Shown here: positions 19,050-27,853 of the stretch, piece after piece | How the letters are laid out: every line of letters begins with the position of its first letter | Position numbering within the stretch: the stretch's first letter is position 1 | DNA from: Candidatus Latescibacterota bacterium | Lineage (GTDB): Bacteria > Latescibacterota > UBA2968 | Length of the DNA stretch: 64,000 nucleotides | Direction of reading: 5' to 3' | Assembly: GCA_022821275.1 (NCBI GenBank) | Contig: JAJEDY010000033.1 | Coordinates: 18,780-82,779 of the forward strand | The notes under the pieces: model-generated | The model's input: the letters and a program-made list of their open reading frames with translations, nothing else | What the model was told of the DNA's origin: nothing | Database searches by the model: none | Program-made: the position numbers and the translations under genes

Positions 19050-19598
19050 GTGTTTGATCTACCTGATAAACCCATATTTCTCACCGGTTTTATGGCTACT
19101 GGGAAGACCAGAGTTGGGCGCATTTTGGCCGGGTGGTTGAAGCGGACCTTTGTCGATACGGATGAATTGCTGGTCGATGCTGCTGGGAAAACAATTCCCG
19201 AGATTTTTGAACAAGACGGTGAAACCGCGTTTCGCCAGTTGGAACACCAGGCGGTTGTCGTGGCTTCGAAGATGGACAATGTGATCGTTTCTCTCGGCGG
19301 TGGTGCTATTACTCAGGAGCGGAATTGGGAAGTTATTCGCAAGACCGGCGTGTGTCTGTGTTTCCGCGCTTCTGTCGATACGATTTTTGAACGGGTCAGT
19401 CGCAAGCGCGATGAAAGGCCCTTGCTGGCCGGGCTGGATGATGAGGATTTGAAGAACAAAATTGAGGTGATGATGGCAGAACGAGAGCGTTTTTATGCGC
19501 GTGCAGATGCGTTTGCGACTTCGACAAATGATTGCGCGCCCGAAGATACGGCAGAGACAGCGCTGATTGAATTACAGCGCGTTCTGGATCGGGATTGA
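19050..19598 (+). CDS. aroK: Shikimate kinase
   Basis: IFLTGFMATGKTRVGRILAGWL, DTDELL, SLGGGA. Confidence 0.92.
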   Translation: MFDLPDKPIFLTGFMATGKTRVGRILAGWLKRTFVDTDELLVDAAGKTIPEIFEQDGETAFRQLEHQAVVVASKMDNVIVSLGGGAITQERNWEVIRKTGVCLCFRASVDTIFERVSRKRDERPLLAGLDDEDLKNKIEVMMAERERFYARADAFATSTNDCAPEDTAETALIELQRVLDRD

Positions 19599-19600
19599 TA

Positions 19601-20704
19601 ATGGAAACGGTGACGGTTGATTTAGGTGATCGAAGTTACGATATTTTAATCGGTCGCGATTGTTTGCGCGATTTGGGAGATCTGTATGTAGAGCGAGGGT
19701 TGGGAGAAACAGCGGCGATTGTGACCAATCCGACAGTTGCCGCGCGCTATCTCGATACGGTTCAGCAGAGTCTCGCGCGCGCTGGTGTGAAGGTTGTGGT
19801 CGTGACTGTGCCCGATGGCGAGCAATACAAGACGTTTGAGACGGCTGGGCAGATCTACGGCGATTTGATCGCGGCGGGATTGGATCGCAAATCCTGTGTT
19901 GTGACATTGGGCGGCGGTGTGGTAGGCGATATGGCTGGTTTTGTCGCTGCGACGTATTTGAGAGGTGTTGATTTTGTGCAGGTGCCCACGACGCTGGAAG
20001 CGCAGGTCGATGCCAGTGTGGGGGGCAAAACAGCTGTGGATCACGTTTTGGGAAAGAACATGATCGGTGCTTTTCACCAGCCAAAGTTGGTGTTGATCGA
20101 TACGGCTACACTCGATACCTTACCCAAACGCGAAGTGCGGGCGGGTATGGCCGAGGTGATCAAGCACGGTATTATACGCGATTCCGGTCTGGTGGTGTTT
20201 TTGGAAGATTGTATTGAGGCCGCGGCAAATTTAAGCCTGCCTGCGGATCAGATCAATTGGCTCATCGCCCAGCAGTGTCGCATCAAGGCGGAGGTTGTGG
20301 CTGCCGATGAAACCGAGAAGGGCTTGCGCGAAATTTTGAATTACGGCCATACGGTAGGACACGCGCTGGAGGTGGTGACGCATTACGATTATTACAAACA
20401 CGGCGAGGCGGTGTGTTTGGGGATGTTGGCCGCAGGGTATATCGCAGTGCAAAAGGGGATGTGGTCGCGGGATGCGTTTGAGCGGCAAAATGCACTTATT
20501 GCCCGTCTGGGCATTCCCAAAGGCGTGCCCGATTTGAAGGTCGATGAGGTGTTGGCGCGAATGGCAAGTGATAAGAAAGCGCGGGACGGTGTCATCCGCT
20601 TTGTATTGCCCGAGCGGATTGGAAAAATTGTGCCGCGAGATGATGTGACGCACGAAGAAATCGTTGCGGGAATTCAATATATGCAGAATCAGGCATTGGG
20701 ATAG
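19601..20704 (+). CDS. aroB: 3-dehydroquinate synthase
   Basis: PDGEQYKTFETAGQIY, LGGGVVGDMAGFVAATYLRGVDFVQVPTTLEAQVDASVGGKTAVDH, LNYGHTVGHALE. Confidence 0.95.
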   Translation: METVTVDLGDRSYDILIGRDCLRDLGDLYVERGLGETAAIVTNPTVAARYLDTVQQSLARAGVKVVVVTVPDGEQYKTFETAGQIYGDLIAAGLDRKSCVVTLGGGVVGDMAGFVAATYLRGVDFVQVPTTLEAQVDASVGGKTAVDHVLGKNMIGAFHQPKLVLIDTATLDTLPKREVRAGMAEVIKHGIIRDSGLVVFLEDCIEAAANLSLPADQINWLIAQQCRIKAEVVAADETEKGLREILNYGHTVGHALEVVTHYDYYKHGEAVCLGMLAAGYIAVQKGMWSRDAFERQNALIARLGIPKGVPDLKVDEVLARMASDKKARDGVIRFVLPERIGKIVPRDDVTHEEIVAGIQYMQNQALG

Positions 20705-20713
20705 GAGTTTTTT

Positions 20714-22255
20714 ATGAGCGAAGATATTGGCCACGAATGCGGCGTGGCAGCCCTCTACTGGCTCGGGGAAAACGGCGATGCCGATGATTTTGAAAATGTC
20801 GCAGCACTTATGCCGAGTATGTTGCTCGACCTCCAAAACAGGGGACAACTCGCCGCGGGGTATTGCTCCTATCACCCCAACCGCGATCACCTTTTGCGCA
20901 CGTTTAGAGACCTGGGCGGCGTTACCGAAGCCTTTCGCATGTCGCATCCCGGCAAATTCCAGTCCATTATCAACCAATATGCAGGGATAGCTGCGATTGG
21001 CCATACGCGCTATGCCACGAGTGGCGAAGATGATGTGCGCTATGCACAGCCTTTTGAACGACAGCACGGGCGTATTTGGAAATGGTTTAGCCTGGCTTTT
21101 AATGGCAATCTGGCCAATTACACGCATTTGCGCGAACGCCTGTTGTCCAAGCAGGGGTATCACTTTACCCTCAATATCGATACCGAAATCATCATGCATA
21201 CTCTGGCGTATCGGTTGAAGGGTGAAAATGCGCCCGATCTGGCCGATGTGATGCGCACGCTTTCCCGCGATTTTGACGGTGCTTATAATATCGCATTTCT
21301 CGATGCCTCGGGGCGCATGTTCGTCTCGCGCGATCCGCTCGGTTTGCATCCTATGTGCTGGGGGGTCAAGGGCCGTCTCTTTGCCGCTGCCAATGAATCA
21401 ACAGCTCTTTCCAATCTCGGTTTTAGCGATATCAAATGGCTCAAACCTGGAGAAATGGTGATTATCGAAAATGGCGATTTGCGCGTTGCGCACTATACGG
21501 AACCGAAAAAAACAGCGCGTTGCTTTTTTGAATGGGTTTATTTTTCCAATGTTGCCAGTGAAATTGACGGCCTCAGTGTTTATACTTCTCGCGCTGAGGC
21601 CGGTCGTATTTTGGCCGAGAAAGAAAACCAGAAAATCGACGGTTCATGTGTGGTTGTGCCCGTTCCCGATACGGCCAAAGCAGCAGCCGATGCCTATGCC
21701 CACCACCTGAATATGCCCTGTATGGAAGGTGTGATCCGCAATCGCTATGTGGGGCGCACTTTTATCCAGCCCAAAACCACCCGCTCACAGAGTGCCAAGA
21801 GCAAGTACACGTCATTGGCTTCTGTTTTATCTGGCAAGCGCGTTTTTCTGGTAGAAGATTCTATTGTGCGCTCCCTTACGCTTCGCACCCTTGCCCATCA
21901 GGTGCGCGACAGCGGCGCGACCGAGGTGCATGTGCGCGTGGCCTGTCCGCCTATTGTTGCGCCGTGTTTTTACGGGATTGATATGACGACCCTGGACGAA
22001 CTCTTTGCCCCCGAACACGTCCCGGTGCGATACCGCGGTTTGCCCAGCCCACAGACGCTAAAAAAAATGGCTATCGATCTCGATGTCGATAGCCTGAAAT
22101 ACCTCGATGTTCCCGATCTGGGTTCCAGCATTGGGTGTGAAACAGATACTCTGTGTCTGGGGTGTGTCACGGGCAGATATCCCACAACGTGGGGCAATCG
22201 CCTCATGCGCGAGGCTCGCAAACACCCCGAGACTGTTGGTCGCCTCTACGGGTGA
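20714..22255 (+). CDS. PurF-like amidophosphoribosyltransferase (class II glutamine amidotransferase plus PRTase domain)
   Basis: ECGVAALYWL, GHTRYATSG, FNGNLANY, FFEWVYFSNVASEIDG, PRPP-loop-like VFLVEDSIVRSLT, CLGCVTGRYP. Confidence 0.8.
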   Translation: MSEDIGHECGVAALYWLGENGDADDFENVAALMPSMLLDLQNRGQLAAGYCSYHPNRDHLLRTFRDLGGVTEAFRMSHPGKFQSIINQYAGIAAIGHTRYATSGEDDVRYAQPFERQHGRIWKWFSLAFNGNLANYTHLRERLLSKQGYHFTLNIDTEIIMHTLAYRLKGENAPDLADVMRTLSRDFDGAYNIAFLDASGRMFVSRDPLGLHPMCWGVKGRLFAAANESTALSNLGFSDIKWLKPGEMVIIENGDLRVAHYTEPKKTARCFFEWVYFSNVASEIDGLSVYTSRAEAGRILAEKENQKIDGSCVVVPVPDTAKAAADAYAHHLNMPCMEGVIRNRYVGRTFIQPKTTRSQSAKSKYTSLASVLSGKRVFLVEDSIVRSLTLRTLAHQVRDSGATEVHVRVACPPIVAPCFYGIDMTTLDELFAPEHVPVRYRGLPSPQTLKKMAIDLDVDSLKYLDVPDLGSSIGCETDTLCLGCVTGRYPTTWGNRLMREARKHPETVGRLYG

Positions 22256-24333
22256 TCGTCTATTCGTCTATATCGCGTTTCGAGGTCGCGCAATCCACTG
22301 CTGTTTCCCAAAATTGTCAATCGGTCATTTTCTCGCAGTACGGTATCGCCGCGGGGAATCACCATGCGCCCGCCGCGGCGCAACATTGCCACGAGACAGC
22401 CTTCTGGAAAATCCGTTTCGCGTAGTGCTCGGCCAATGAGGTCGGCGGTCGCGTGGTCGCGGCGCAATGTTAATAACAAAAAGGCTTCGTCGCGCAACAG
22501 GGCTTCTTTTAACTCGACTTCATCGCTGGCGGAGTGCCATTCGCGCAAGAAGTTTTCATCGTCTGCACGCCGCGCAATTTGTGCCAGAATACGCAGGTGC
22601 TGTGAGGGGTCGTGCTCTGGGCTGAATAAGAAAAAGAGCGCGGTTAGCTGCGTTTCTACCTCGTGCCCGGTCAGTGAATCTGTAAACTGGATGTGAATGC
22701 CCGGCAGTGATCGCACGAGGACCATTTCGCAGTGTTCAATTCCATCAATCCTCAGATGTGGCAATCCCACGCCGTGCGTCACAGGTGTCGCGCCAATATG
22801 CGTGCGGTCCAGCAATTGTTTTTCGATTTCATCGATGGTATGCGGCACCCGACCCGCGAGCCAGTCCGCTACCTGCCGCACGACCTCCTCGAACTCAGCG
22901 GGGCGGTCCAGATCGATGACCAGACTTCGCGCCGCGATCTCTTCAAAGGGGTCTTCATCGCGCAATCCCTTTTCCTTCAGGATGCCCCGCAGTTCGGCAT
23001 CCAGCTCGGTGTATCGATTTTGCCCCCAGCGTTCAAACATGTGGTAAATCGCACCATCGCGGGTGACTTTGTCCCTGGCAAATTTAAAGTACCAGATTGT
23101 TCCTATCAGGATCAACGCGACAGAAAATAGGGATGGCAACCAGCCCATCTGGACAATTAACACACACGAAGATACTATGCCGAATAACTGCATATAGGGG
23201 TACAGCGGCGAATGATATCCCGAGTCGTAGGAATCCAATCCGCTCTCGCGCATGACAATTACAGCCAGGCACAACAGCGCGAACATCAACAATTGAAACG
23301 CACTGGCCAATTTGGCAATTTTGGTTGGGTCGAGAAAGATGAGGATTAAAACAATTACGCCCATTGTCACCAATACCCCTTGAACGGGTGCGCCTTTTGT
23401 ATTCAAATGTTGAAAAAATCCCGGCATCATGTGGTCGCGGCTCATTGCCAAGGGGTAGCGAGAGGACGAAAGCATTCCCGCATTGGCGACCGATGTAAAG
23501 GCGAGGAGGGCTGCCAGAGAGATGATTAACGCGCCCCAATCGCCAAATACGGCTTTGGCCGCTGAGGCGGCGGGCGTTAAATCTCCCACCAGTTGATCGA
23601 GTGGCAATACACCGACCATGACGCCTGTGCCGAGGGCATAGACCAGAACTGCTGTGATCAATGATAAGATGACGCCCAGAGGCAAATTGCGCTCGGGATG
23701 TTTTATTTCTTCAGATAAACTCGCGACTTTTGTCACGCCGATATAACTGATATAGACCAGCCCTGCTGTGGATAAAATCGTCTGGACATCTGATTCGAAT
23801 ATCGCGGGCAATCGCGCGCGTTCAATAGCAGGTACGCCTCCGCCGATAAATATCCCCAGAATCATCAACAAACCCAGCACCAATGCGATCTGAAATCCAC
23901 CGCTTTTCTCTGCGCCCAATAAATTCAGTATGCCCAGTCCAATCGCAATGGCGACTGCTACGGGAGTTATTGGCAACTCGGGTACATAAAGCGCAATGTA
24001 AGCTCCCATGCCCACGAGTGCGAAAGATACTTTTAATACGAGTGCCAGCCAGGTGCCAATGCCTCCAAGCGTGCCCATCCACGGTCCGAGTGATCGGTCT
24101 AAAAAATAGTACACGCCACCCGCGCGGGGCATGGCAGTTGCCAGTTCAATAGTGCTGAACATCGCTGGTACGAGTGGAATAGCGGCGACAATATAGGCCA
24201 GCACAATGGCCGCACCGGCCTGTTCAGCAGCCAGTCCTGGCAATAAAAAGAATCCCGCGCTCAGAGTAGCACCCGTTGAGATTGCATAAACACCGAGTAA
24301 ACCGATTTCTTTTTTTAGTTTTGCGTTTGCCAT
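22246..24333 (-). CDS. APC-type amino acid permease fused to PTS EIIA-type-2-like and RCK_C/TrkA-C-like domains
   Basis: ~400 aa permease (STGATLSAGFFLLPGLAAEQAGAAIVLAYIVAAIPLVPAMF), then ATPVTHGVGLPHLRIDG (EIIA His motif), then GCLVAMLRRGGRMVIPRGDTVLRENDRLTILG (TrkA-C). Confidence 0.82.
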   Translation of the reverse strand: MANAKLKKEIGLLGVYAISTGATLSAGFFLLPGLAAEQAGAAIVLAYIVAAIPLVPAMFSTIELATAMPRAGGVYYFLDRSLGPWMGTLGGIGTWLALVLKVSFALVGMGAYIALYVPELPITPVAVAIAIGLGILNLLGAEKSGGFQIALVLGLLMILGIFIGGGVPAIERARLPAIFESDVQTILSTAGLVYISYIGVTKVASLSEEIKHPERNLPLGVILSLITAVLVYALGTGVMVGVLPLDQLVGDLTPAASAAKAVFGDWGALIISLAALLAFTSVANAGMLSSSRYPLAMSRDHMMPGFFQHLNTKGAPVQGVLVTMGVIVLILIFLDPTKIAKLASAFQLLMFALLCLAVIVMRESGLDSYDSGYHSPLYPYMQLFGIVSSCVLIVQMGWLPSLFSVALILIGTIWYFKFARDKVTRDGAIYHMFERWGQNRYTELDAELRGILKEKGLRDEDPFEEIAARSLVIDLDRPAEFEEVVRQVADWLAGRVPHTIDEIEKQLLDRTHIGATPVTHGVGLPHLRIDGIEHCEMVLVRSLPGIHIQFTDSLTGHEVETQLTALFFLFSPEHDPSQHLRILAQIARRADDENFLREWHSASDEVELKEALLRDEAFLLLTLRRDHATADLIGRALRETDFPEGCLVAMLRRGGRMVIPRGDTVLRENDRLTILGNSSGLRDLETRYRRIDDHP

Positions 24334-24346
24334 TTTTGTTTTCCCG

Positions 24347-25585
24347 TTATTCTATTTCAACTCTAACATTTTGTTCTTCAGGCGTAAAAGCTACCAGTGT
24401 TATATCGCCATCTCGATAATATGTGCCATCTCGAAAGGCCGCTTTTGTCAGCGCGGGTGTCAGGGGTTTGCCGTTTATTTTTACGCCTGCAACTGTTATT
24501 TCGCGCAATCGCAATGTGAATTCGGGCACTTGTACGGGTAGATCGAGTGTTATTATTTGTTCTTCTACTGTGACATCGGCCATTTCGCGCGCGATTGCAT
24601 AATTGGTAATTTCACTGCATTTGCGCCACTGCGATTTTTCGCCATTGGGATCGCGTTCTTTGAGCCGCCGCACAATGGTCTGAAATGCCCGAAATCCGCG
24701 GCGGTCCTCATTGTGTATTCCGTAAAATCCCTGCCAATGGCTGATCATCACGGCCGGATCGTTCGCGTCTATGACTTCGGGTAAACGCCCACCTTGAAGG
24801 TCCGACGTGATATAATAATCTACATCTACCTCGCCATATCCGGTCCACGATCCCGTGCGGTCACCCGTCGCTGCGATCACTTCACCCATTGCTTCACCCC
24901 GCTCGGGTTTGGGATACCACACCGGGCAATCTACCGGACCGCTGGACGATACGCGTTTAAATAGATACGGTGTTGGATTGCCCGTTACCCTGCGCACGGC
25001 GTTTTCCGCACATTTTGCATAAAAGTCTATTGGATTGCCAAATCCCCCTGGGCTGGTCACGCCAGCCGGTGTCAGGCCTACGTTGTGCAGTATTTCACAC
25101 GCCAGCGCGATATAATTTGTTACCCGCTCTTCTTCGTCGGTTGGCAAATTGTTCCATCCCCATTGTTCCCACAAGTTTGGATCGATGGGTTGCAATGTTT
25201 CCAGATCTACCACGAAGGTGTGTGTGATCATTTCCGGCGTGATGTCGTAATTGGGCATAATGAGTTCCCTGCACATCGCCAACCAGCTTTCCTGTTGCGC
25301 TTTGGAGAACAAGGGGAGCCCGTGATCTACTCGCCCAAGCGCGGCGGGACACGGTACCACGCTGAATTTCCCCTTTACGTCGTTTTCCAGACAGAATTCG
25401 GCAAATTCGCGCGTGAACGATTCTGGATGTACTACGGGCACATCTTCCCAGCGATAATCCGTTCCATCTACGGCCTGGCGGTCTCGCATAAAAAAATAAT
25501 TTAAATTTACCAGTACAGTCGAGTCATCAAAAATTATCGATATCGGTACGCGGTCTAAGGCGTGTTTGTTGATTTCGACTTGCAT
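24347..25585 (-). CDS. Polysaccharide-deacetylase-like (NodB superfamily-like) protein
   Basis: ISIIFDDSTVLVN, CLENDVKGKFSVVPCPA, ITHTFVVDLE, AGVTSPGGFGNPIDFYAKCAENAV. Confidence 0.5.
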   Translation of the reverse strand: MQVEINKHALDRVPISIIFDDSTVLVNLNYFFMRDRQAVDGTDYRWEDVPVVHPESFTREFAEFCLENDVKGKFSVVPCPAALGRVDHGLPLFSKAQQESWLAMCRELIMPNYDITPEMITHTFVVDLETLQPIDPNLWEQWGWNNLPTDEEERVTNYIALACEILHNVGLTPAGVTSPGGFGNPIDFYAKCAENAVRRVTGNPTPYLFKRVSSSGPVDCPVWYPKPERGEAMGEVIAATGDRTGSWTGYGEVDVDYYITSDLQGGRLPEVIDANDPAVMISHWQGFYGIHNEDRRGFRAFQTIVRRLKERDPNGEKSQWRKCSEITNYAIAREMADVTVEEQIITLDLPVQVPEFTLRLREITVAGVKINGKPLTPALTKAAFRDGTYYRDGDITLVAFTPEEQNVRVEIE

Positions 25586-25717
25586 AAAACACTCCTGTTT
25601 ATAGGGGTGGACTTGAGGAGTGAGAAGATACAATAATTTCAGACCTCTCACAATCCCCAATCATGTTGCTATCCAGAAATTCTTGCATTATCATGAAAAA
25701 TTAGGAATTAGGAAGCG

Positions 25718-25747
25718 GTGTACAACTGGTCGCAGTCCAGACCAGTT
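25718..25747. repeat. 30-bp hairpin repeat, copy 1: GGTGTACAACTGGTCGCAGTCCAGACCAGT
   Basis: 29/30 identity with 47467-47496; internal perfect inverted repeat ACTGGTC/GACCAGT. Confidence 0.9.
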
Positions 25748-25773
25748 CATTAAAAAATACAGGAGATTTAACT

Positions 25774-26814
25774 ATGGCAGCCGAAATGTATGCAGGCGTA
25801 GAATGGGATTCGGAGAACCCGCGCATGCATATTGGTACACAGCGGTTTTCCACGTCGGATGAGCATCTCGAGTTTCTCGCGCGGTGTGGTGTTACGAATA
25901 TGGCGCTCAACGATGCCAGAGAGATTACGCCAGATCCAAGTAGTGGCTGGACAGTGGAAGAGATCGTGGAAAAGAAAGAGAAAGCAGCAAAACACGGTAT
26001 TACCGTGGAAATGGTGGCATTGCCGGTGCAACACCTCAATGTCGATGGTAGTTTTGTGCCCGAGTTTATGCGCGGCAATATGAAAGACGGCGAGAAAGAA
26101 GTTGAGATTGCGTGCGATATGGTGCGCGTTGCCGCAGATGCGGGTATTCCCGCGCTGAAGTATTTTCTTTGCGAAATGGAAAATCAACGCACGGAAGGCG
26201 TTCCACTCGGGCGCGGGGGTGTGCGCTATTCCACATGGGATTTGTCTGTGGCCGATGCTGATACGCCGCGGTATGAGGAACCGGTTACAGCGGAACAGAA
26301 CTGGGAATATGTCACTTTCTTTTTAGAGCGCGTTATTCCCGTTGCCACCGAATGCAAAGTGCGTATGGCCTGTCATCCGTGCGACCCCTGGTTGCCGCCA
26401 GGTTACAAAGGTGTTGATCGCGTGTTGGGTGGATACGATGGGTTCAAGAGTTTTATCGATATTTGTCCAAGTCCTTATCACGGCCTGAATCTTTGCCTCG
26501 GTTGCATGGCGGAGAGCGTTGTGGATCCGCGCAATGAGGTGGCCGATATTATTCGCTATTTTGGGGAGAGAAAGAAAATTCACCTCATCCACTTCCGCAA
26601 TATTACGGGTGGGCGCAACAAGTTTCAGGAGGTTTATCCCGATGAGGGCGATATGAATATGTTTGTCCTTATGAAAGCGCTCAAGGAAGTGGGCTATCCG
26701 CACATGATTGTTCCCGATCACGCGCCCGGCCATACGGCGCAAGGACATTTCGAGCAGGCTTTTGCCTTCCAGTTTGGTTTTATCAAAGCCCTGCTTCAGG
26801 CAGTGGAGATATAA
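25774..26814 (+). CDS. Mannonate dehydratase (UxuA)-like/TIM-barrel sugar enzyme
   Basis: MACHPCDPWLPPGYKGVDRVLGG, LIHFRNITGGRNKFQEVYPDEGDMNMF. Confidence 0.72.
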   Translation: MAAEMYAGVEWDSENPRMHIGTQRFSTSDEHLEFLARCGVTNMALNDAREITPDPSSGWTVEEIVEKKEKAAKHGITVEMVALPVQHLNVDGSFVPEFMRGNMKDGEKEVEIACDMVRVAADAGIPALKYFLCEMENQRTEGVPLGRGGVRYSTWDLSVADADTPRYEEPVTAEQNWEYVTFFLERVIPVATECKVRMACHPCDPWLPPGYKGVDRVLGGYDGFKSFIDICPSPYHGLNLCLGCMAESVVDPRNEVADIIRYFGERKKIHLIHFRNITGGRNKFQEVYPDEGDMNMFVLMKALKEVGYPHMIVPDHAPGHTAQGHFEQAFAFQFGFIKALLQAVEI

Positions 26815-26825
26815 ACAAAAGAGGA

Positions 26826-27833
26826 GTGATATCCTTGAGTTATTCGATTCGAGAGGTTCGAGAGGCGTTGGGGACGTGCAGCCGATTGTCGCTTGCCGAT
26901 TTGCCCACGCCGTTGATGGATTGCCCGAGGTTGGCAGAGAAGTTGGGCGGACCGCGCATTCTGGTCAAGCGCGAGGATCAGACGGGGTTGGCGTTTGGGG
27001 GAAATAAGGTGCGCGAGTTTGAATATTCCGTGGCACCCGCTGTGGATGAAGGGTATGATGTGTTGCTCCACGGCGCGGCATCGCAGTCGAATCAATCGCG
27101 GTTGACAGCAGCAGTTGCGGCGAGGTTGGGTCTGAAGGCGGTGATGGTGGGGCGTAAAGATGACCATGCAGATCCCGTGAATGGCAATTTGTTGCTTACG
27201 CATCTGTTTGGCGCAGAGGTGCATTTGATTGAGAATGAGCAGGAGAAGCAAGCGGTTATTGAAAAGTTAAAGGCCGATGGACACAGGGTCTATAACACGA
27301 GTTCGGATGGGTATTATTATCGCAGCGTGTCTTATGTGGATGGGTTTTTGGAATTGTGGGAGCAGATGCAGGCAATGGATGTGATACCCGATGCCATCTA
27401 TGTGTGTGCAGGCGTGCATACGCATACCGGGCTTGTCGTTGGGGCAAAAGCACTGGGTGTTGATGTGCGGATTATTGGCATAAGTCCAAGTCCACAGGAC
27501 GATGAAAAAAAGAATGTGCAACTCGCCGAGGTTGCAAATGAGGTGTGCAAAATTCTGAATTTGGATCTGAATTTTACGGCAGATGAATTTGAGAGTTATG
27601 GCAAATACGCGGGACCGGCTTATGGCGTCCTGACGCGCGGGGCGCGAGAGGCCGTGTTGTTGGCCGCGCAAACCGAAGGATTGTTGCTCGATCCCGTTTA
27701 TGCGGGCAAAACGTATGGCGCAATGATTGAGCATATCCGAGAGGGATGGTATCGCAGGGATCAGACGGTTGTGTTTGTGCATACGGGTGGAACACCTGCG
27801 CTATTTGCTTATGGCGATGAGTTGTTGGCATAA
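26826..27833 (+). CDS. PLP-dependent D-cysteine desulfhydrase/ACC deaminase-like enzyme
   Basis: LVKREDQTGLAFGGNKVREFEY, GAASQSNQSRLTAAVAARLG, VHTGGTPALFAYGDEL. Confidence 0.88.
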   Translation: MISLSYSIREVREALGTCSRLSLADLPTPLMDCPRLAEKLGGPRILVKREDQTGLAFGGNKVREFEYSVAPAVDEGYDVLLHGAASQSNQSRLTAAVAARLGLKAVMVGRKDDHADPVNGNLLLTHLFGAEVHLIENEQEKQAVIEKLKADGHRVYNTSSDGYYYRSVSYVDGFLELWEQMQAMDVIPDAIYVCAGVHTHTGLVVGAKALGVDVRIIGISPSPQDDEKKNVQLAEVANEVCKILNLDLNFTADEFESYGKYAGPAYGVLTRGAREAVLLAAQTEGLLLDPVYAGKTYGAMIEHIREGWYRRDQTVVFVHTGGTPALFAYGDELLA

Positions 27834-27853
27834 ATATTGAAAGGATTTGAACG

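Noticed and set aside
20231-21349. 372 aa minus-strand ORF opposite aroB/PurF-like
   Set aside because: Antisense shadow of two well-supported genes
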